This document shows, piece by piece, positions 49,830 to 59,634 of a DNA stretch of 64,000 bases. The position numbers and the translations under genes are program-made. The first letter of the stretch is position 1, and every line of letters starts with the position of its first letter. Source of the stretch: Mesorhizobium sp. M1E.F.Ca.ET.045.02.1.1 (GTDB lineage Bacteria; Pseudomonadota; Alphaproteobacteria; Rhizobiales; Rhizobiaceae); assembly GCF_003952485.1 (NCBI RefSeq), contig NZ_CP034447.1:930001-994000 (forward strand), in the 5' to 3' direction. The notes under the pieces are model-generated. The model made no database searches. It had not been told where the DNA came from and was given only the letters and a program-made list of their open reading frames with translations.

Positions 49830-50639
49830 ATGCACGAAAAAGAGCGCCACAGGATCATTCTGTCCGCCGTCCAGGAAAAACCTGTGGTGACGGTGCAGGA
49901 AATGGTCGAGCTGACGGACTCCTCCGAGGCAACGATCCGGCGCGACATCGCGGCCCTCCACGTGCAAAAGCGCCTGCGCCGGGTGCGCGGCGGCGCCGAG
50001 GCGATCTCGCCGCCGCAGTTCATCGGCCTTGCCGGCCGGCCTTTTTCCGTCAACGAGACGCTGAACGCGGCGCAGAAGCGTGCGATCGCGCGGGAAGCGG
50101 TGAACCTTTGCAAGGATGGCGAGCCGATCATCATCAATGGCGGCACCACCACCTTCCAGATGGTGCATTTCCTGACCGGGCGCCGCATGCCGATCTTCAC
50201 CAATTCCTTCCCGATCGCCGAGCACCTGCTAAAGCATTCGAAGAACACGGTGATGCTGTCGGGCGGTACGATCTACCGCGAGCAGAACATCATCCTGTCG
50301 CCCTTCGACAATGACGTGACGCGCAATTTCTATGCGCGCCGCATGTTCATGGGCGCTCAAGGCCTGGGACCGCTCGGGCTGATGGAGGGCGACCCGCTCT
50401 TGATCCAGGCCGAGCAGAAACTGATCGACCAGGCCGACGAGCTGGTGGTGCTGGTCGATTCCTCGAAATTCCGCATGCGCTCCAGCCTGATCCTGTGCGG
50501 GCTGTCGCGCATCGCAACGGTGATCACCGACGACGGCGTCGAGGACCGCGAAGCCAAGATGCTGGAAACAGCAGGCGTGGCGCTGATCGTCGCCAGCAAA
50601 CAGTCAAGCAACAAGGAAGAATCTTCACTGCAGGCCTGA
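49830..50639 (+). CDS. rhaR: DeoR-family rhamnose regulator
   Basis: 269 residues from ATG 49830 (RBS GGGAGGAACC). N-terminal DeoR winged helix (KERHRIILSAVQEKPVVTVQEMVELTDSSEATIRRDIAALHVQKRLRRVRGGAE), then the sugar-phosphate-sensing domain (INGGTTTFQMVHFLTGRRM, LSGGTIYREQNII, GAQGLGPLGLMEGDPLL and VLVDSSKFRMRSSLILCGLSRI). First gene of the transport operon; it should control both divergent rha units through the site at 49715-49787. Confidence 0.93.
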   Translation: MHEKERHRIILSAVQEKPVVTVQEMVELTDSSEATIRRDIAALHVQKRLRRVRGGAEAISPPQFIGLAGRPFSVNETLNAAQKRAIAREAVNLCKDGEPIIINGGTTTFQMVHFLTGRRMPIFTNSFPIAEHLLKHSKNTVMLSGGTIYREQNIILSPFDNDVTRNFYARRMFMGAQGLGPLGLMEGDPLLIQAEQKLIDQADELVVLVDSSKFRMRSSLILCGLSRIATVITDDGVEDREAKMLETAGVALIVASKQSSNKEESSLQA

Positions 50640-50694
50640 GGTGAACTCACGCCCGCAGCGGCGATGGAATGCAACGCTCAAGGGAGGATATTCG

Positions 50695-51690
50695 ATGAGC
50701 TTTTTGAAGAAACTGCTGGTAACGGCGGCCTTTTCCGCCGCCATGTTCGTGAATGCCGCCTATGCCGAGAACGTCAAGATCGCGCTGGTCGTGAAGTCGC
50801 TCGGCAACGGCTTCTTCGACGCCGCCAACAAGGGCGCCGAGGAAGCGGCCAAGGAGCTGGGTGACGTCGACGTCATCTACACCGGCCCGACCAAGGCGAC
50901 CGCCGAGGCGCAGATCGAGGTGATCAACTCGCTGATCGCGCAGAAGGTCAACGCGATCGCCGTCTCGGCCAATGACGCCGACGCGCTGGTGCCGGTGTTG
51001 AAGAAGGCGATGGATCGCGGCATCACCGTGATCTCCTGGGACTCCGGCGTCGCCAAGGAAGGCCGCCAACTCCACCTCAACCCGTCCGACACCGGCCTGA
51101 TCGGAGAGACCATCATCAAGCTCGCCGCCGACTACCTGCCGGAAGGCGGCGACGTCGCGATCCTCTCGGCCTCCTCGACCGCGACCAACCAGAACGCCTG
51201 GATCGAAGCGGCCAAGAAGGTGCTGCCGGAGAAGTTCCCGAAGATCAAGCTGGTCGCCACCGTCTATGGCGACGACGATTCGGCGAAGAGCACCGATGAA
51301 GCCAAGGGCCTGCTGAAGTCCTATCCGAACCTCAAGGCGATCATCGCGCCGACCACCGTCGGTGTCGTCGCCGCGGCGCAGGTGGTGACCGATGAGAACC
51401 TGATCGGCAAGGTCAACGTCACCGGCCTGGCGCTGCCGTCCGAGTTCAAGAAGTTCATCGACAACGGCGCCAGCCAGGCGGTGGCGCTGTGGAACCCGAT
51501 CGACCTTGGCTATTCGGCGATCTATCTGGCCCATGACCTCGCAGTGAAGAAGGAAGAGGCCAAGCCCGGCGCCACGCTGTCGATCGGCCGCGTCGGCAAG
51601 GTGACGCTCGACGACACCAACTCGGCTGCGATGGCTCCGCCCTTCCAGTTCGACAAGACCAACATCGAGAAGTTCTCCAAGATCTATTGA
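50695..51690 (+). CDS. rhaS: rhamnose ABC transporter substrate-binding protein
   Basis: 331 residues with a signal peptide (SFLKKLLVTAAFSAAMFVNAAYA); RBS GGGAGGATATTCG before ATG 50695. Periplasmic-binding-protein type 1 fold: KIALVVKSLGNGFFDAANKGAEEAAKEL, EVINSLIAQKVNAIAVSANDADAL, VISWDSGVAKEGRQLHLN and LKAIIAPTTVGVVAAAQVV. It delivers L-rhamnose to RhaTPQ. A family 3 repeat separates it from rhaT and may lower downstream expression relative to the abundant binding protein. Confidence 0.93.
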   Translation: MSFLKKLLVTAAFSAAMFVNAAYAENVKIALVVKSLGNGFFDAANKGAEEAAKELGDVDVIYTGPTKATAEAQIEVINSLIAQKVNAIAVSANDADALVPVLKKAMDRGITVISWDSGVAKEGRQLHLNPSDTGLIGETIIKLAADYLPEGGDVAILSASSTATNQNAWIEAAKKVLPEKFPKIKLVATVYGDDDSAKSTDEAKGLLKSYPNLKAIIAPTTVGVVAAAQVVTDENLIGKVNVTGLALPSEFKKFIDNGASQAVALWNPIDLGYSAIYLAHDLAVKKEEAKPGATLSIGRVGKVTLDDTNSAAMAPPFQFDKTNIEKFSKIY

Positions 51691-51703
51691 TCTCGGACGC
51701 CAG

Positions 51704-51870
51704 TACCCTCCCCTTGTGGGGAGGGTCGGCGAGACGGTCTTGCGAAGCAAAGCCGGCGAGACGGGGTGGGGGGTGGCGACATCTCCATGCACCAGGACCT
51801 TAACTTGATATGCTAGACAACCCCCACCCCGCTCACGTCGTTCGCGACCCTCCCCACAAGGGGGAGGGTA
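51704..51870. repeat. intergenic palindromic repeat, family 3, copy B (overlaps the start of rhaT)
   Basis: TACCCTCCCCTTGTGGGGAG at the left and CCTCCCCACAAGGGGGAGGG at the right enclose about 120 bases with internal inverted segments (GGCGAGACGG, CCCCCACCCCG). The right third is translated as the first codons of rhaT. Confidence 0.8.
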
Positions 51871-53363
51871 AGGCTCCGCGCCTGACGCTGTTAGGCATTT
51901 CCAAGAGTTTCCCGGGCGTGCGCGCGCTGCACAATGTCAGCCTGTCGCTCTATCCCGGACAAGTCACGGCGTTGATCGGCGAGAACGGCGCCGGCAAGTC
52001 GACGCTGGTCAAGATCATGACCGGCATCTACCAACCCGACACCGGCGAAATCAGCATCGACGGCCAGGCCACGACGCTGCCCAGCGCGCACGCCGCCTTC
52101 GGCCACGGCATCACCGCCATCCATCAGGAGACCGTGCTGTTCGACGACCTATCGGTCGCCGAAAACATCTTCCTCGGCCATGCGCCGCGCACCCGCCTCG
52201 GCACCATCGACTGGCGCACGATGCGCAAAGATGCGCGCGAGGTGCTGGAGACGATGCGCGCCGGCCATATCGATGCCGACACGCGGCTGAAGGACCTCGG
52301 CATCGCCAACAAGCACCTCGTTGCCGTTGCTCGCGCGATGTCGATCGATGCGCGCATCGTCATCATGGACGAGCCGACCGCCGCACTTTCGATGAAGGAG
52401 ATCGAAGAGCTTTTCCTCTTGATCGAATTCCTGAAGAGCGAAGGCAAGGCGGTGCTCTTCATCAGCCACAAGTTCGATGAGATCTACCGCATCGCCGACC
52501 GCTACACCGTCTTCCGGGACGGCGAGATGGTCGGCGAAGGCCTGCTCAAGGACACCGGCCAGAACGAGATCGTGCGCATGATGGTCGGCCGCAACGTCGA
52601 CCACATTTTCCCTGAGCGCAAGCCGAAGATCGGCGCGCCGGTGCTCGCGGTCTCCGGCCTGTCGCATCCGACGGAGTTCGACGACATCGGCTTCGAATTG
52701 CGCAAGGGCGAGATCCTCGGCTTCTACGGGCTGGTCGGCGCCGGGCGCAGCGAGGTGATGCAGGCGATCGCCGGCATCACCCGCACCAGCCGAGGCACCA
52801 TCTCGCTGGACGGCAACTCAATCGCGCCGAAATCAGCGGCTGATTCCATCGAGGCCGGCATAGTCTATGTGCCGGAAGAGCGCGGCAAGCAGGGCGTGGT
52901 CATCGGCCTGCCGATCTTCCAGAACGTATCGCTGCCTTCGCTTGCGCGCACCTCGAAATCCGGTGTGCTGAGGCTCGCGGAAGAATTCTCGCTTGCCCGT
53001 TCCTACACCGAGCGGCTCGATCTGCGCGCCTCATCGCTCAGCCAGGACGTCGGCACGCTTTCCGGCGGCAACCAGCAGAAGGTGGTCATCGCCAAATGGC
53101 TGGCCACGACGCCCAAAGTGATCATCCTCGACGAGCCGACCAAAGGCATCGACATCGGCTCCAAGGCCGCCGTGCACGGCTTCATGGCCGAGCTCGTCGC
53201 GCAAGGCCTGTCTGTGATCATGGTCTCGTCCGAGCTGCCCGAAATCCTCGGCATGTCGGACCGGGTCGTGGTCATGCGCGAGGGCCGCATCGCTTCGGTC
53301 TACGACAACAAGGGGCTGGACGCCGAAACGCTGGTGCGAACCGCAGCGGGGATCGCGGCATGA
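51810..53363 (+). CDS. rhaT: rhamnose ABC transporter ATP-binding protein
   Basis: 517 residues with two ABC domains of the sugar (CUT2) type. First domain: Walker A GENGAGKST, switch/Q-loop AIHQETVLFDDLSV, Walker B IVIMDEPTAALS. Second domain: SGGNQQKVVIAKWL and VIILDEPTKGID. The degenerate second Walker A GLVGAGRSE is usual for this family. The only start codon in frame before the conserved TLLGISKSFPGVRAL is ATG 51810, inside the palindromic repeat, so about 20 N-terminal residues (NPHPAHVVRDPPHKGEGK) come from the repeat. It powers RhaPQ. Confidence 0.94.
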   Translation: MLDNPHPAHVVRDPPHKGEGKAPRLTLLGISKSFPGVRALHNVSLSLYPGQVTALIGENGAGKSTLVKIMTGIYQPDTGEISIDGQATTLPSAHAAFGHGITAIHQETVLFDDLSVAENIFLGHAPRTRLGTIDWRTMRKDAREVLETMRAGHIDADTRLKDLGIANKHLVAVARAMSIDARIVIMDEPTAALSMKEIEELFLLIEFLKSEGKAVLFISHKFDEIYRIADRYTVFRDGEMVGEGLLKDTGQNEIVRMMVGRNVDHIFPERKPKIGAPVLAVSGLSHPTEFDDIGFELRKGEILGFYGLVGAGRSEVMQAIAGITRTSRGTISLDGNSIAPKSAADSIEAGIVYVPEERGKQGVVIGLPIFQNVSLPSLARTSKSGVLRLAEEFSLARSYTERLDLRASSLSQDVGTLSGGNQQKVVIAKWLATTPKVIILDEPTKGIDIGSKAAVHGFMAELVAQGLSVIMVSSELPEILGMSDRVVVMREGRIASVYDNKGLDAETLVRTAAGIAA

Positions 53364-54337
53364 AGAACTTCCTCAAATACCGCGAGATCTGGCTGCTTGC
53401 CGGCATCGCCGTGCTGATCGGCCTGATTTCCACGCGCTTCCCTGGCTTTGCCGACCCGGCCAATCTGCGCCAGGTGTTCAACGACACCTCGATCCTGATG
53501 ATCCTGGCGCTGGGACAGATGGTGGTGATCCTGACGCGCTCGATCGATCTGTCGATGGCGTCCAACCTCTGCTTCACCGGCATGGTGGTGGCGATGCTCA
53601 ACGCCGCGCATCCGGCGATCCCGATCCCGGTGCTGATCGCCATCGCACTGTTCGTCGGGCTGGTGCTCGGCGCCATCAATGGCTTCCTGGTGTGGCGGCT
53701 GAACATCCCCTCGATCGTGGTGACGCTCGGCACGCTGACCATCTATCGCGGCGCGACCTTCGTCGTGTCCGGCGGCGCCTGGGTCAATGCCGACCAGATG
53801 AGCCCGGACTTCATCAACTTCCAGCGCGCCGCCTTCCTCGGCCTGCCGGTGCTGTCGTGGATCGCTATCATAGTCATCGCGCTGTTCTTCCTGGTGATGA
53901 CGCGCACGCAGATCGGCCGCTCGATCCATGCCATCGGCGTCAATCCGACCGCGTCGGTCTATGCCGGCATCGATGTCGGCCGCACCAAGTTCATCGTCTT
54001 CTGCATTTCCGGCATGATCGGCGGGCTCGCCGGATACTTGTGGATCTCGCGCTATGTGATCGCCTCGGTCGAGGTTGCGAACGGCTATGAGCTCAACATC
54101 ATCGCCGCCTGCGTGATCGGCGGCATCTCGATCGCCGGCGGCATCGGCTCGGTCGGCGGCGCGGTGCTAGGGGCGCTGTTTCTCGGCATCATCTCCAACG
54201 CGCTGCCGGTCATCAACATCTCGCCCTTCTGGCAGATGGCGATCTCGGGCAGCGCCATCATCCTGGCCGTGGTGCTCAACGCGCGCGGCGAGCGCCGGCA
54301 GGGCCGCATCATCCTGAGAAAGGCGGAAGCGGCATGA
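53360..54337 (+). CDS. rhaP: rhamnose ABC transporter permease 1
   Basis: 325 residues with about 8-10 membrane helices of the ribose-type (CUT2) permease family. It starts ATG 53360, overlapping the rhaT stop. Motifs are QMVVILTRSIDLSMASNLCFTGM, GFLVWRLNIPSIVVTLGTLTIYRG and the cytoplasmic coupling region GRSIHAIGVNPTASVYAGIDVGRTKFIVFCISG, then NIIAACVIGGISIAGGIGSVGG. It pairs with RhaQ. Confidence 0.94.
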   Translation: MKNFLKYREIWLLAGIAVLIGLISTRFPGFADPANLRQVFNDTSILMILALGQMVVILTRSIDLSMASNLCFTGMVVAMLNAAHPAIPIPVLIAIALFVGLVLGAINGFLVWRLNIPSIVVTLGTLTIYRGATFVVSGGAWVNADQMSPDFINFQRAAFLGLPVLSWIAIIVIALFFLVMTRTQIGRSIHAIGVNPTASVYAGIDVGRTKFIVFCISGMIGGLAGYLWISRYVIASVEVANGYELNIIAACVIGGISIAGGIGSVGGAVLGALFLGIISNALPVINISPFWQMAISGSAIILAVVLNARGERRQGRIILRKAEAA

Positions 54338-55335
54338 GCGACACTCCTCACCCACGCCGCATACCGGACCGGCTCGACAAGCCGCTCTCTTCCGCGATCT
54401 TCTCTTGGGAGGCGCTGCTCGTCGTCATCGCGGTTCTCATCTTCGCGGTCAACAGCTTCGCCTCGCCCTATTTCCTTGATCCATGGTCGCTGTCGGACCT
54501 CACCTTCAACTTCACAGAAAAGGGCCTGATCGCGCTTGCCATGGCGCTGCTGATCATCTCCGGCGAGATCGATCTTTCGGTCGCGGCGATCGTGGCGCTC
54601 GCCTCGACCATGATGGGCATGGCGGTGCAGTCCGGCGCCGGCACGCCGGTGCTGGTGGCAATCGGCGTCGTTGTCGGGCTGGGCTGCGGCGCCTTCAACG
54701 GGCTGCTGGTGACGCGGCTCGGTCTGCCTTCCATCGTCGTCACCATAGGTACGATGAGCCTGTTCCGCGGCATCGCCTTCATCATCCTCGGCGACCAGGC
54801 CTATAAGGGCTATCCGGAGAGCTTTGCGTTCTTTGGCCAGGGCTATGTCTGGTGGGTTTTCTCGTTCGAGCTGGCGCTGTTCCTCGTCGCGGCGCTCATC
54901 TACTGGTTCGTGCTGCATCGCACGAGTTTTGGCCGGAAGGTCTTTGCCATCGGCAACAATCCGGTCGCCTGCCAGTTCTCCGGCGTGCGCGTCGGCCGCA
55001 TAAAATTCATCCTGTTCTGCCTGACCGGGCTGATGTCGGGCATCGCCTCGGTGCTGATCACCTCGCGGCTCGGCTCGACAAGGCCCTCGATCGCGCAGGG
55101 CTATGAGCTGGAAGCAATCACCATGGTGGTGCTGGGCGGTGTCTCGATCCTCGGCGGCGCTGGCAGCATCTTGGGCGTCGTGCTCGCCGCCTTCATCATG
55201 GGGCTGGTGACGTTCGGACTCGGCCTGCTCAACGTGCCGGGCATCGTCATGTCGATCTTCATCGGGCTATTGCTGATCATCGTGATCGCGCTGCCCATCG
55301 TGTGGCGCCGCCTGCGCGAAGGACGCTTCGCCTGA
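54334..55335 (+). CDS. rhaQ: rhamnose ABC transporter permease 2
   Basis: 333 residues, second CUT2 permease. Motifs are [52 protein letters not shown] and [33 protein letters not shown], then [21 protein letters not shown]. It overlaps rhaP (ATGA) and shares a base with the rhaU start, so translation is tightly coupled. Confidence 0.94.
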   Translation: MSDTPHPRRIPDRLDKPLSSAIFSWEALLVVIAVLIFAVNSFASPYFLDPWSLSDLTFNFTEKGLIALAMALLIISGEIDLSVAAIVALASTMMGMAVQSGAGTPVLVAIGVVVGLGCGAFNGLLVTRLGLPSIVVTIGTMSLFRGIAFIILGDQAYKGYPESFAFFGQGYVWWVFSFELALFLVAALIYWFVLHRTSFGRKVFAIGNNPVACQFSGVRVGRIKFILFCLTGLMSGIASVLITSRLGSTRPSIAQGYELEAITMVVLGGVSILGGAGSILGVVLAAFIMGLVTFGLGLLNVPGIVMSIFIGLLLIIVIALPIVWRRLREGRFA

Positions 55336-55649
55336 TGGAGAAATACGCCTTCAAGATGAAGCTCAACTCCGGCATGAAGGCCGAATACAAGCGGCGCCAT
55401 GAAGAGATCTGGCCGTCGCTGGTCGCGCTTTTGAAGCAGGCCGGCGTCTCCGATTATTCGATCCATCTCGATGAGGAGACCAACATCCTGTTCGGGGTAT
55501 TGTGGCGCAGCAGCGATCACGGCATGGCCGATCTGCCCAAGCATCCGGTGATGCAGCGCTGGTGGGCGCATATGGCCGACGTCATGGAGACCAAACCCGA
55601 CAACGAGCCGGTGGCGGTGCCGCTGGAAACAATGTTCCATATGGCATGA
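55335..55649 (+). CDS. rhaU: L-rhamnose mutarotase
   Basis: 104 residues. [55 protein letters not shown] is the RhaU/YiiL mutarotase fold, interconverting rhamnose anomers with the catalytic His in RRHEEIWP. It ends [11 protein letters not shown]...MFHMA. The start overlaps the rhaQ stop and the stop overlaps rhaK. Confidence 0.94.
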   Translation: MEKYAFKMKLNSGMKAEYKRRHEEIWPSLVALLKQAGVSDYSIHLDEETNILFGVLWRSSDHGMADLPKHPVMQRWWAHMADVMETKPDNEPVAVPLETMFHMA

Positions 55650-57004
55650 TTGTCGCCGTCATCGATATCGGCAAGACCAACGCCAAGCTGGCGCTGGTCG
55701 ACCTCGCGCGCATGGCCGAAGTAGCGCTTCGCCGCACGGCCAATGCCGTCATCGCGGACGGCCCCTACCCGCATCACGATGTCGAGCGATTGTGGGCCTT
55801 CATCCTCGAAAGCCTCTCCGACCTCCACCGCGAGCAGCCCATCGACGCCATCTCGATCACCACCCATGGCGCGACCGCGGTGCTGGTCGATGCCGAAGGC
55901 GGGCTTGCGCTTCCGGCGATCGACTATGAATTCACCGGCACCGATGAACTTGCGCAGAACTATGATGCGGTCCGTCCGCCCTTTGCCGAGACGGGCACGC
56001 CGCGCCTGCCGGCCGGCCTCAACATCGGCGCGCAGCTCTTCTGGCAGCAGAAGCGCTTTCCTGCCGAGTTCGCGCGCGCCGCCGCGATCCTGATGTATCC
56101 GCAGTACTGGGCGCTGCGGCTTACCGGTGTCGCCGCTAACGAAGTGACATCGCTCGGCTGCCATACCGATCTCTGGAACCCCTGGCAGGCCGACTATTCG
56201 TCGCTGGTCGACCAGATGGGCTGGCGCCAGCTGATGGCACCGGTGCGGCCGGCAAGAGACCGACTGGGGCCGATCCTGCAGGCGATCGCGCAACAGACCG
56301 GACTCGACCCCGCGACTCCCGTCTTTTGCGGCCTGCACGACTCCAACGCCTCGCTGCTGCCGCATCTTTTGTCCGATCGGCCGCCTTTTTCCGTCGTCTC
56401 GACCGGCACCTGGGTGGTGTCGATGGCCGTCGGCGGCAGGAAGGTCGAGCTCGACCCGGCGCGCGACACGCTGGTCAATGTCAACGCGCTCGGCGACCCC
56501 GTGCCTTCGGCCCGCTTCATGGGCGGGCGCGAATTCTCGTTGTTGACCGGGGGCCAGCCGGTGGATTGGGACGAGGACGATGTCGCCGCCGTGCTTGCGC
56601 GACAGGCCTTGCTGCTGCCTTCCACTCAACAGGGCTCCGGACCGTTTCCGCATCGCGCCGCGCAATGGCATAATGCCGAGGCGTTGAGCGCCGGCCAGCG
56701 CTTCGTCGCCATCTCCTTCTATCTGGCGCTGATGACCGCGACTTGCCTCGAGCTGATCGGCGGCGACGGACCGACGACGGTCGAGGGGCCCTTTGCCCAG
56801 AACCGGCTCTTCATCCGCATGCTGGCGGCAGCGACAGGCAGGCCGGTCATCGCATCGGAGACATCGACCGGGACCAGCATCGGCGCGGCGCTGCTCGCAT
56901 CGGATAGCGCTAACGTCATGAGCGAAGGCGAGCTGACCGAACCATCCGCCGATCCGGCTTGGCACGATTACGCGCGATCGTGGCAGCAGGTCGTCGGGAC
57001 ATGA
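55646..57004 (+). CDS. rhaK: rhamnulokinase-type sugar kinase
   Basis: 452 residues of the FGGY/ASKHA kinase family. It has the phosphate-1 loop [70 protein letters not shown], the adenosine motif [13 protein letters not shown] and [21 protein letters not shown]. It phosphorylates L-rhamnulose or rhamnose, and in Rhizobium leguminosarum the equivalent kinase is also needed for uptake. Chosen start ATG 55646 overlaps the rhaU stop and begins with the kinase N-terminus. Confidence 0.94.
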   Translation: MIVAVIDIGKTNAKLALVDLARMAEVALRRTANAVIADGPYPHHDVERLWAFILESLSDLHREQPIDAISITTHGATAVLVDAEGGLALPAIDYEFTGTDELAQNYDAVRPPFAETGTPRLPAGLNIGAQLFWQQKRFPAEFARAAAILMYPQYWALRLTGVAANEVTSLGCHTDLWNPWQADYSSLVDQMGWRQLMAPVRPARDRLGPILQAIAQQTGLDPATPVFCGLHDSNASLLPHLLSDRPPFSVVSTGTWVVSMAVGGRKVELDPARDTLVNVNALGDPVPSARFMGGREFSLLTGGQPVDWDEDDVAAVLARQALLLPSTQQGSGPFPHRAAQWHNAEALSAGQRFVAISFYLALMTATCLELIGGDGPTTVEGPFAQNRLFIRMLAAATGRPVIASETSTGTSIGAALLASDSANVMSEGELTEPSADPAWHDYARSWQQVVGT

Positions 57005-57040
57005 TCTGCGCCCAGATGCTTGCCATTATCTGACGGTCGG

Positions 57041-57220
57041 CGCCGCCCCTCATTGCCCTGCCGGGCATTTCTCCCCGTATAGTGACGGGGAGAAAGACGC
57101 TGTCTCGACGATTTCGCCAATCGCCAGCGATGCAGAACAGTGCGCAGCCGTTTCGGCTAGCCCCCTTCTCCCCGTCACTTAACGGGGAGAAGGTGCCGGC
57201 AGGCGGATGAGGGGCAGCGC
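57041..57220. repeat. intergenic palindromic repeat, family 2-like, copy C
   Basis: Outer CGCCGCCCCTCATTGCC and GGATGAGGGGCAGCG. Two internal hairpins are TTCTCCCCGTATAGTGACGGGGAGAA and TTCTCCCCGTCACTTAACGGGGAGAA. It fills most of the gap between rhaK and dadA, which are convergent. Confidence 0.75.
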
Positions 57221-57283
57221 CTGCCTCGGCAATTGGCGACTCGCCAAACATGCCGCAAGTTATCACTGCTAAGATGATTGCCC

Positions 57284-58534
57284 TCAATTGGCGTAAAGCA
57301 GCCCCTGCGGATCGATCTCAGGTTTGCGGCCGGCGACGAGGTCGGCCAGGAATTTTCCCGAGCCGCAGGCCATGGTCCAGCCGAGATGGCCGTGGCCGGT
57401 ATCGAGATAGAGGTTGCGGTATTTCGCCTGGCCGAAGATGGGCACGGAATTCGGCATCATCGGCCTCAGGCCTGCCCATAATACAGCTTTCTTCTCGTCG
57501 AAGGCGCCGGGGAAAAGGTCCTTGCCGGTCTCCAGAATGGTTCTGAAATCGCGAGGCTTGAACGCGCGGTCGAAGCCGGTGAATTCCGCCGTCGAGGACA
57601 TCCGCAGCCGGTTTCCCAGCCTCGAATAGCCGATCAGCCGGTCCTCGTCGGCGCCGCCCATGGTCGGGCCCTTGCTCTCGTCCTCCAGCGGGATGGTCGC
57701 CGTGTAACCCTTCACCGGATAGACCGGCAGGTCGATGCCGTAGCGGCGGCCGATGAGGCCGCTTTCCGGTCCCATGGAGATGACGACGGCGTCGCCTGTA
57801 ACCGGGCCGGCCGAGGTCATCACCGCGCGCACGTGATCGCCCTCGATATCGAGGCCTTGCACGGTCGTGCCGAACAGGAATCTGACGCCGAGCTTCTCGG
57901 CCGCGTAGGCGGCAAGCTTGTCGACGAACTGCTTGGAATCGCCCGTCTGGTCGATCGGCGAATAGATGCCGCCGGCGATCTTGCCCTTCACGCCGGCGAG
58001 GCCCGGCTCCAGCTCGGCCAGACGGTCGCGGCCGACGATCTCGATCGGCAGGCCGTGCTCGCCGAGATAGCGGTAATTGTCGGCGCCGGTGTCAAAACTC
58101 TTCTGCGAGCGGAAAAAGTAGAGGATGCCTTTCTTGCGCTCGTCGTATTGGATGCCGGTCGCGTCCGACAGCGCGTTGATGCAATCGCGCGAATAGAGCG
58201 CGAGCCGGAGCTTGACGTCGGTGTTGGCGCGCAGGCGCGTCGCCGTGCATTCGCGCAGGAAACGCAGGCTCCAGGCATAGAAATAGGGATCGAGGCGCAG
58301 CCTGACCTTGATGCCGAGGTCGTGGTTCCACAGCGCCCGCAGGAAGGTCTTCAGCGCCGCGGGCGAAGCCCAGGCGGTGGCGTCGCCTGGCGAGACAAGA
58401 CCGGCATTCGACTGGCTGGTGCCGCGCGCCGCCGCTTCATGGCGCTCGATGACCGTCACCTCATGGCCGTCTTTAGCCAGATAGTAAGCGGCCGCCGTGC
58501 CAACGACGCCCGCCCCGAGCACCAAAACCTTCAT
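57284..58534 (-). CDS. dadA: D-amino acid dehydrogenase
   Basis: 416-residue FAD enzyme that oxidises D-amino acids (especially D-Ala) to oxo acids, feeding electrons to the respiratory chain at the inner membrane. N-terminal MKVLVLGAGVVGTAAAYYLAKDGHEVTVIER is the FAD fold; SNAGLVSPGDATAWASP, DQTGDSKQFVDKLA, LPVYPVKGYTATIP and YLDTGHGHLGWTMACGSG are DadA signatures. The start at 58534 follows AGGGACGGC; an upstream ATG at 58546 is possible. Confidence 0.92.
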   Translation of the reverse strand: MKVLVLGAGVVGTAAAYYLAKDGHEVTVIERHEAAARGTSQSNAGLVSPGDATAWASPAALKTFLRALWNHDLGIKVRLRLDPYFYAWSLRFLRECTATRLRANTDVKLRLALYSRDCINALSDATGIQYDERKKGILYFFRSQKSFDTGADNYRYLGEHGLPIEIVGRDRLAELEPGLAGVKGKIAGGIYSPIDQTGDSKQFVDKLAAYAAEKLGVRFLFGTTVQGLDIEGDHVRAVMTSAGPVTGDAVVISMGPESGLIGRRYGIDLPVYPVKGYTATIPLEDESKGPTMGGADEDRLIGYSRLGNRLRMSSTAEFTGFDRAFKPRDFRTILETGKDLFPGAFDEKKAVLWAGLRPMMPNSVPIFGQAKYRNLYLDTGHGHLGWTMACGSGKFLADLVAGRKPEIDPQGLLYAN

Positions 58535-58635
58535 GCCGTCCCTCAAGGATCATTCCAACAGCGCGCGTTTACGCACCACTGCATGAGCCTCAATACCGCG
58601 TCTAAACGGACCAGACGAGCCCTTGGCCCAACAGG

Positions 58636-59631
58636 TCAGTTTCGAACGGAGTTCTTGCCCGTCAGGATGCGCTCCCAGGCCAGCGCATCCTTGACGATCT
58701 GGTCGAGGTCGTCGCGCTGCGGCGCCCAGCCGAACTCCTTGCGGGCAAGCTCGGAATTGGCGACGACTGCGGCGGCATCACCCGGACGGCGGTCACCCAT
58801 GCGGACATCGAAATCATGGCCGAAGGCGCGGCGCACGCTCTCGATCACTTCGAGAACCGAATAGCCGTGGCTGTAGCCGCAATTGGCGACGAGGCTCTCG
58901 CCGCCTTCGCGCAGCCGCTGCAGCGCCAGCCGGTGCGCCGCCGCGAGATCGCTGACATGGATGTAGTCGCGGATGCAGGTGCCGTCCGGCGTCGGATAGT
59001 CGTTGCCGAAGACCTGCATGAAGGGCCGCTTGCCGAGCGCGGTCTCGCAGGCGACCTTGATCAGATGCGTGGCGCCCGGCGTCGACTGACCGGTGCGGCC
59101 CTTCGGATCGGCGCCGGCGACGTTGAAGTAGCGCAGCGCCGTGTAGCGGATATCGTGCGCGATGGCGGCATCGCGCAGCATCCATTCGCTCATCAGCTTG
59201 GAGAGGCCATAGGGCGATTCAGGCGCCAGGCGCGCGTCCTCGCGCACCGGTTCCAGCCCGGCGCCGCCATAGACGGCGGCAGTGGAAGAGAAGATGAAAT
59301 GCGGCACGCCCTCACGTACCGCGGTTTGGATCAGCGTGCGGGTCTTGCAGGTGTTGTTCTCGTAATAGCCGAGCGGATCGGCGACCGATTCCGGCACCAC
59401 GATCGAGCCCGCGAAGTGGATGATGGCGTCGATCTTGTTTTCCCGGATGATCCGGCCGACCAGCTCACGGTCGGCGACGTCGCCGACGACGAGCTTCGCC
59501 TCGGGCGCCACCGCCCATTCGAAGCCTGTGGAAAGCCGGTCGAGCACGACGACGCTTTCGCCGGCGTCGAGAAGCTCCCAGACCATGTGGCTGCCGATAT
59601 AGCCGGCACCGCCTGTTACCAAAACCGTCAT
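58636..59631 (-). CDS. galE: UDP-glucose 4-epimerase
   Basis: 331 residues, extended short-chain dehydrogenase. VLVTGGAGYIGSHMVWELLDAGESVVVLDRLSTG is the NAD fold, followed by IIHFAGSIVVPESV, FSSTAAVYG, the catalytic PYGLSKLMSEWML in which a Tyr in YGLSK is expected, ALRYFNVAGADPKGRTGQ and TCIRDYIHVSDLAAAH. It supplies UDP-galactose for polysaccharides; in rhizobia the orthologue is often called exoB. RBS GAGGTGG lies before the two adjacent ATG codons. Confidence 0.93.
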   Translation of the reverse strand: MTVLVTGGAGYIGSHMVWELLDAGESVVVLDRLSTGFEWAVAPEAKLVVGDVADRELVGRIIRENKIDAIIHFAGSIVVPESVADPLGYYENNTCKTRTLIQTAVREGVPHFIFSSTAAVYGGAGLEPVREDARLAPESPYGLSKLMSEWMLRDAAIAHDIRYTALRYFNVAGADPKGRTGQSTPGATHLIKVACETALGKRPFMQVFGNDYPTPDGTCIRDYIHVSDLAAAHRLALQRLREGGESLVANCGYSHGYSVLEVIESVRRAFGHDFDVRMGDRRPGDAAAVVANSELARKEFGWAPQRDDLDQIVKDALAWERILTGKNSVRN

Positions 59632-59634
59632 CAT

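Noticed and set aside
55517..56965. 482-residue minus-strand frame opposite rhaK
   Set aside because: Antisense shadow; the plus-strand kinase motifs and operon overlaps are decisive.
30405..57220. The GC-rich palindromic repeats as a CRISPR array
   Set aside because: Copies are isolated, tens of kilobases apart and imperfect, with no regular spacers and no cas genes.
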